64,000 nucleotides of DNA from Clostridium cavendishii DSM 21758 (GTDB lineage: Bacteria > Bacillota > Clostridia > Clostridiales > Clostridiaceae): NCBI RefSeq assembly GCF_900141845.1, contig NZ_FQZB01000004.1:351752-415751 (forward strand). The letters are read 5' to 3'. Both the position numbers and the translations under genes were made by a program. This document shows positions 62,879 to 64,000 of the stretch, one piece after another (the stretch's first letter is position 1; the number at the start of each line of letters is the position of its first letter). The notes under the pieces were generated by a model. That model searched no databases and had not been told where the DNA came from. It was given only the letters and a program-made list of their open reading frames with translations.

Positions 62879-64000
62879 TTATTTATTATTAATGTATAAA
62901 GTTGGAACAGCCGCATAAACTGCTGCACATGTTACTAAATCTGATTTCCAAGTCTTTTCATTTGGCGCATGTGCTTGAGCTTCTGCACCAGGTCCAAATC
63001 CTATTACAGGAATTCCGTTACGTCCCATGATTGAAACACCATTTGTTGAGAATGTCCATTTGTCAGTAAGTGGACGAGCTTTTCTCATTGCCTCATTTTC
63101 AGAGGCTCCAATTCTTGTTGTACCGTAAAGACCTTTGTATGCTTCTTCTAACGCTTTTGTTACAGCATGATCTTCTGGGATTACCCAAGTTGGGAAGTAG
63201 CATTCGATTGGATATACTAACCCAGTATAGCTTGGCCTATCATAGTTGTACATACTTACTTTTGCATTATATTTTTTAACAGATGGAAGTTGACGAATTT
63301 CTTCTAAACAACTTTCCCATGTTTCGCCTGATGTCATACGGCGATCTAATGAAATTGAGCATGAATCAGCAACTGCACAACGGCTTGGTGAAGTATAGAA
63401 TATTTGAGAAGTTGTAACAGTACCTCTTCCTAAGAAATTAGCCTCTTTAAATTTTGGGTTGTATTTTTCATCTAACATTTTTACTAAGCCTTTGATTTCT
63501 TTATCATCAGCTGCGTCATTTTCGTTAAGATCACGAATATTCATTAATATTTCAGCCATTTTGTAAATTGCATTGTCTCCTCTTTCTGGAGCTGAACCGT
63601 GGCATGAAACTCCTTGAACATCAACACGAATTTCCATACGACCTCTTTGTCCTCTGTAAATACCACCGTCTGTTGGCTCTGTAGAAACTACAAATTCAGG
63701 TCTTATTTTATCTTCTTTGATTATATATTCCCAACAAAGTCCGTCACAATCTTCTTCTTGAACTGAACCAACAACTAATGCTGTATATTTTTCATTTAAA
63801 AGACCTAAGTCTTTCATTATCTTTGCACCATAGACAGATGAAACAATTCCGCCTAATTGATCAGAAGTACCACGTCCACCTATTTCAGTTTCTGTTTCAT
63901 ATCCTTCATATGGATCAAAGTTCCAGTTATCTCTGTTTCCTATACCAACCGTGTCAATATGAGCATCAAAGCCTATTAAAGTTTTTCCTGTACCCATATA
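62879..64000 (-). CDS. ygeY: YgeY selenium-metabolism-linked hydrolase, C-terminal part (runs off right edge)
   Basis: About 373 residues visible, start outside. M20 Zn hydrolase: TLIGFDAHIDTVGIGNRDNW, IGGRGTSDQLGGIVSSVYGA, VVGSVQEEDCDGLCWEY, GQRGRMEIRVDVQGVSCHGSAPERGDNA and VIGFGPGAEAQAHAPNEKTWK. E. coli YgeY is about 400 aa, so only some 30-70 residues are missing. It stands directly before ygeW (45 bp), so the cluster likely continues beyond the window. Confidence 0.9.
   Translation of the reverse strand, partial: YMGTGKTLIGFDAHIDTVGIGNRDNWNFDPYEGYETETEIGGRGTSDQLGGIVSSVYGAKIMKDLGLLNEKYTALVVGSVQEEDCDGLCWEYIIKEDKIRPEFVVSTEPTDGGIYRGQRGRMEIRVDVQGVSCHGSAPERGDNAIYKMAEILMNIRDLNENDAADDKEIKGLVKMLDEKYNPKFKEANFLGRGTVTTSQIFYTSPSRCAVADSCSISLDRRMTSGETWESCLEEIRQLPSVKKYNAKVSMYNYDRPSYTGLVYPIECYFPTWVIPEDHAVTKALEEAYKGLYGTTRIGASENEAMRKARPLTDKWTFSTNGVSIMGRNGIPVIGFGPGAEAQAHAPNEKTWKSDLVTCAAVYAAVPTLYINNK

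Overview
The window is strongly AT-rich DNA with close-packed genes, strong Gram-positive Shine-Dalgarno sites, several GTG and TTG starts and many stem-loop terminators. Together with the gene content (mucin O-glycan degradation, clostridial selenium and molybdenum purine genes, ABC and ECF transporters) this points to a gut or mucosa-associated Clostridium sensu stricto. Species cannot be fixed from the sequence. No rRNA, tRNA, CRISPR array, prophage or complete insertion sequence was seen.

Region 1 (1-11.3 kb) is a galacto-N-biose (mucin core-1) utilisation operon on the minus strand with a divergent AraC-family regulator. Order: two sugar ABC permeases, a GH112 phosphorylase, a 52-aa membrane protein, the substrate-binding lipoprotein, a BadF-type sugar kinase, a GalT2-type uridylyltransferase and a secreted GH101 endo-alpha-N-acetylgalactosaminidase that runs off the left edge. 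GH101 would cut Gal-beta-1,3-GalNAc from mucin, the ABC system import it, GH112 split it by phosphorolysis, and the kinase and GalT feed the products into central metabolism. Two promoters carry the same TATAATTGCYA-like half-sites repeated exactly 21 bp apart, the likely AraC operator.

Region 2 (11.5-30.9 kb) is a metal/metallophore uptake region built from three parallel modules, each an AraC regulator beside a transporter: an ECF system (T, fused ATPase, MptD-like S) ending in a short DtxR regulator; an exporter-fold ABC heterodimer followed by a MATE transporter and a full-length DtxR regulator with a 23-codon hydrophobic ORF; and a second ABC heterodimer followed by a ZIP transporter. 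Five Fur-box-like AT palindromes and one perfect DtxR-type palindrome lie in its promoters. No siderophore synthesis gene is present, so the modules may import foreign metallophores. A small XRE regulator/membrane protein pair ends the region.

Region 3 (31-37.4 kb) is mixed: a decayed leucine-rich-repeat gene, an ABC-2 efflux pair, an MGT-type glycosyltransferase, a TetR regulator, a truncated copy of that tetR which still carries the upstream operator, and a membrane-anchored GH20 hexosaminidase.

Region 4 (37.5-64 kb) is an almost unbroken minus-strand selenium-dependent purine degradation cluster: ygeY, ygeW, carbamate kinase, hydA, a PAS regulator, ygeX, a second M20 hydrolase, a D-aminoacylase-like amidohydrolase, ssnA, an NCS2 purine permease, a PreA-like iron-sulfur protein, a fused xanthine dehydrogenase-like molybdenum hydroxylase and RidA. 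It continues into maturation genes: a THEP1-like NTPase with a FecBCD/MolBCA-type importer (probably molybdate or tungstate), yqeC, yqeB, yedF, selD, mocA and xdhC. The leaders of mocA and xdhC each carry a copy of a two-hairpin element whose sequence differences keep base pairing only in the gene-sense RNA. I could not match it to a riboswitch family and consider it the best candidate here for something undescribed.
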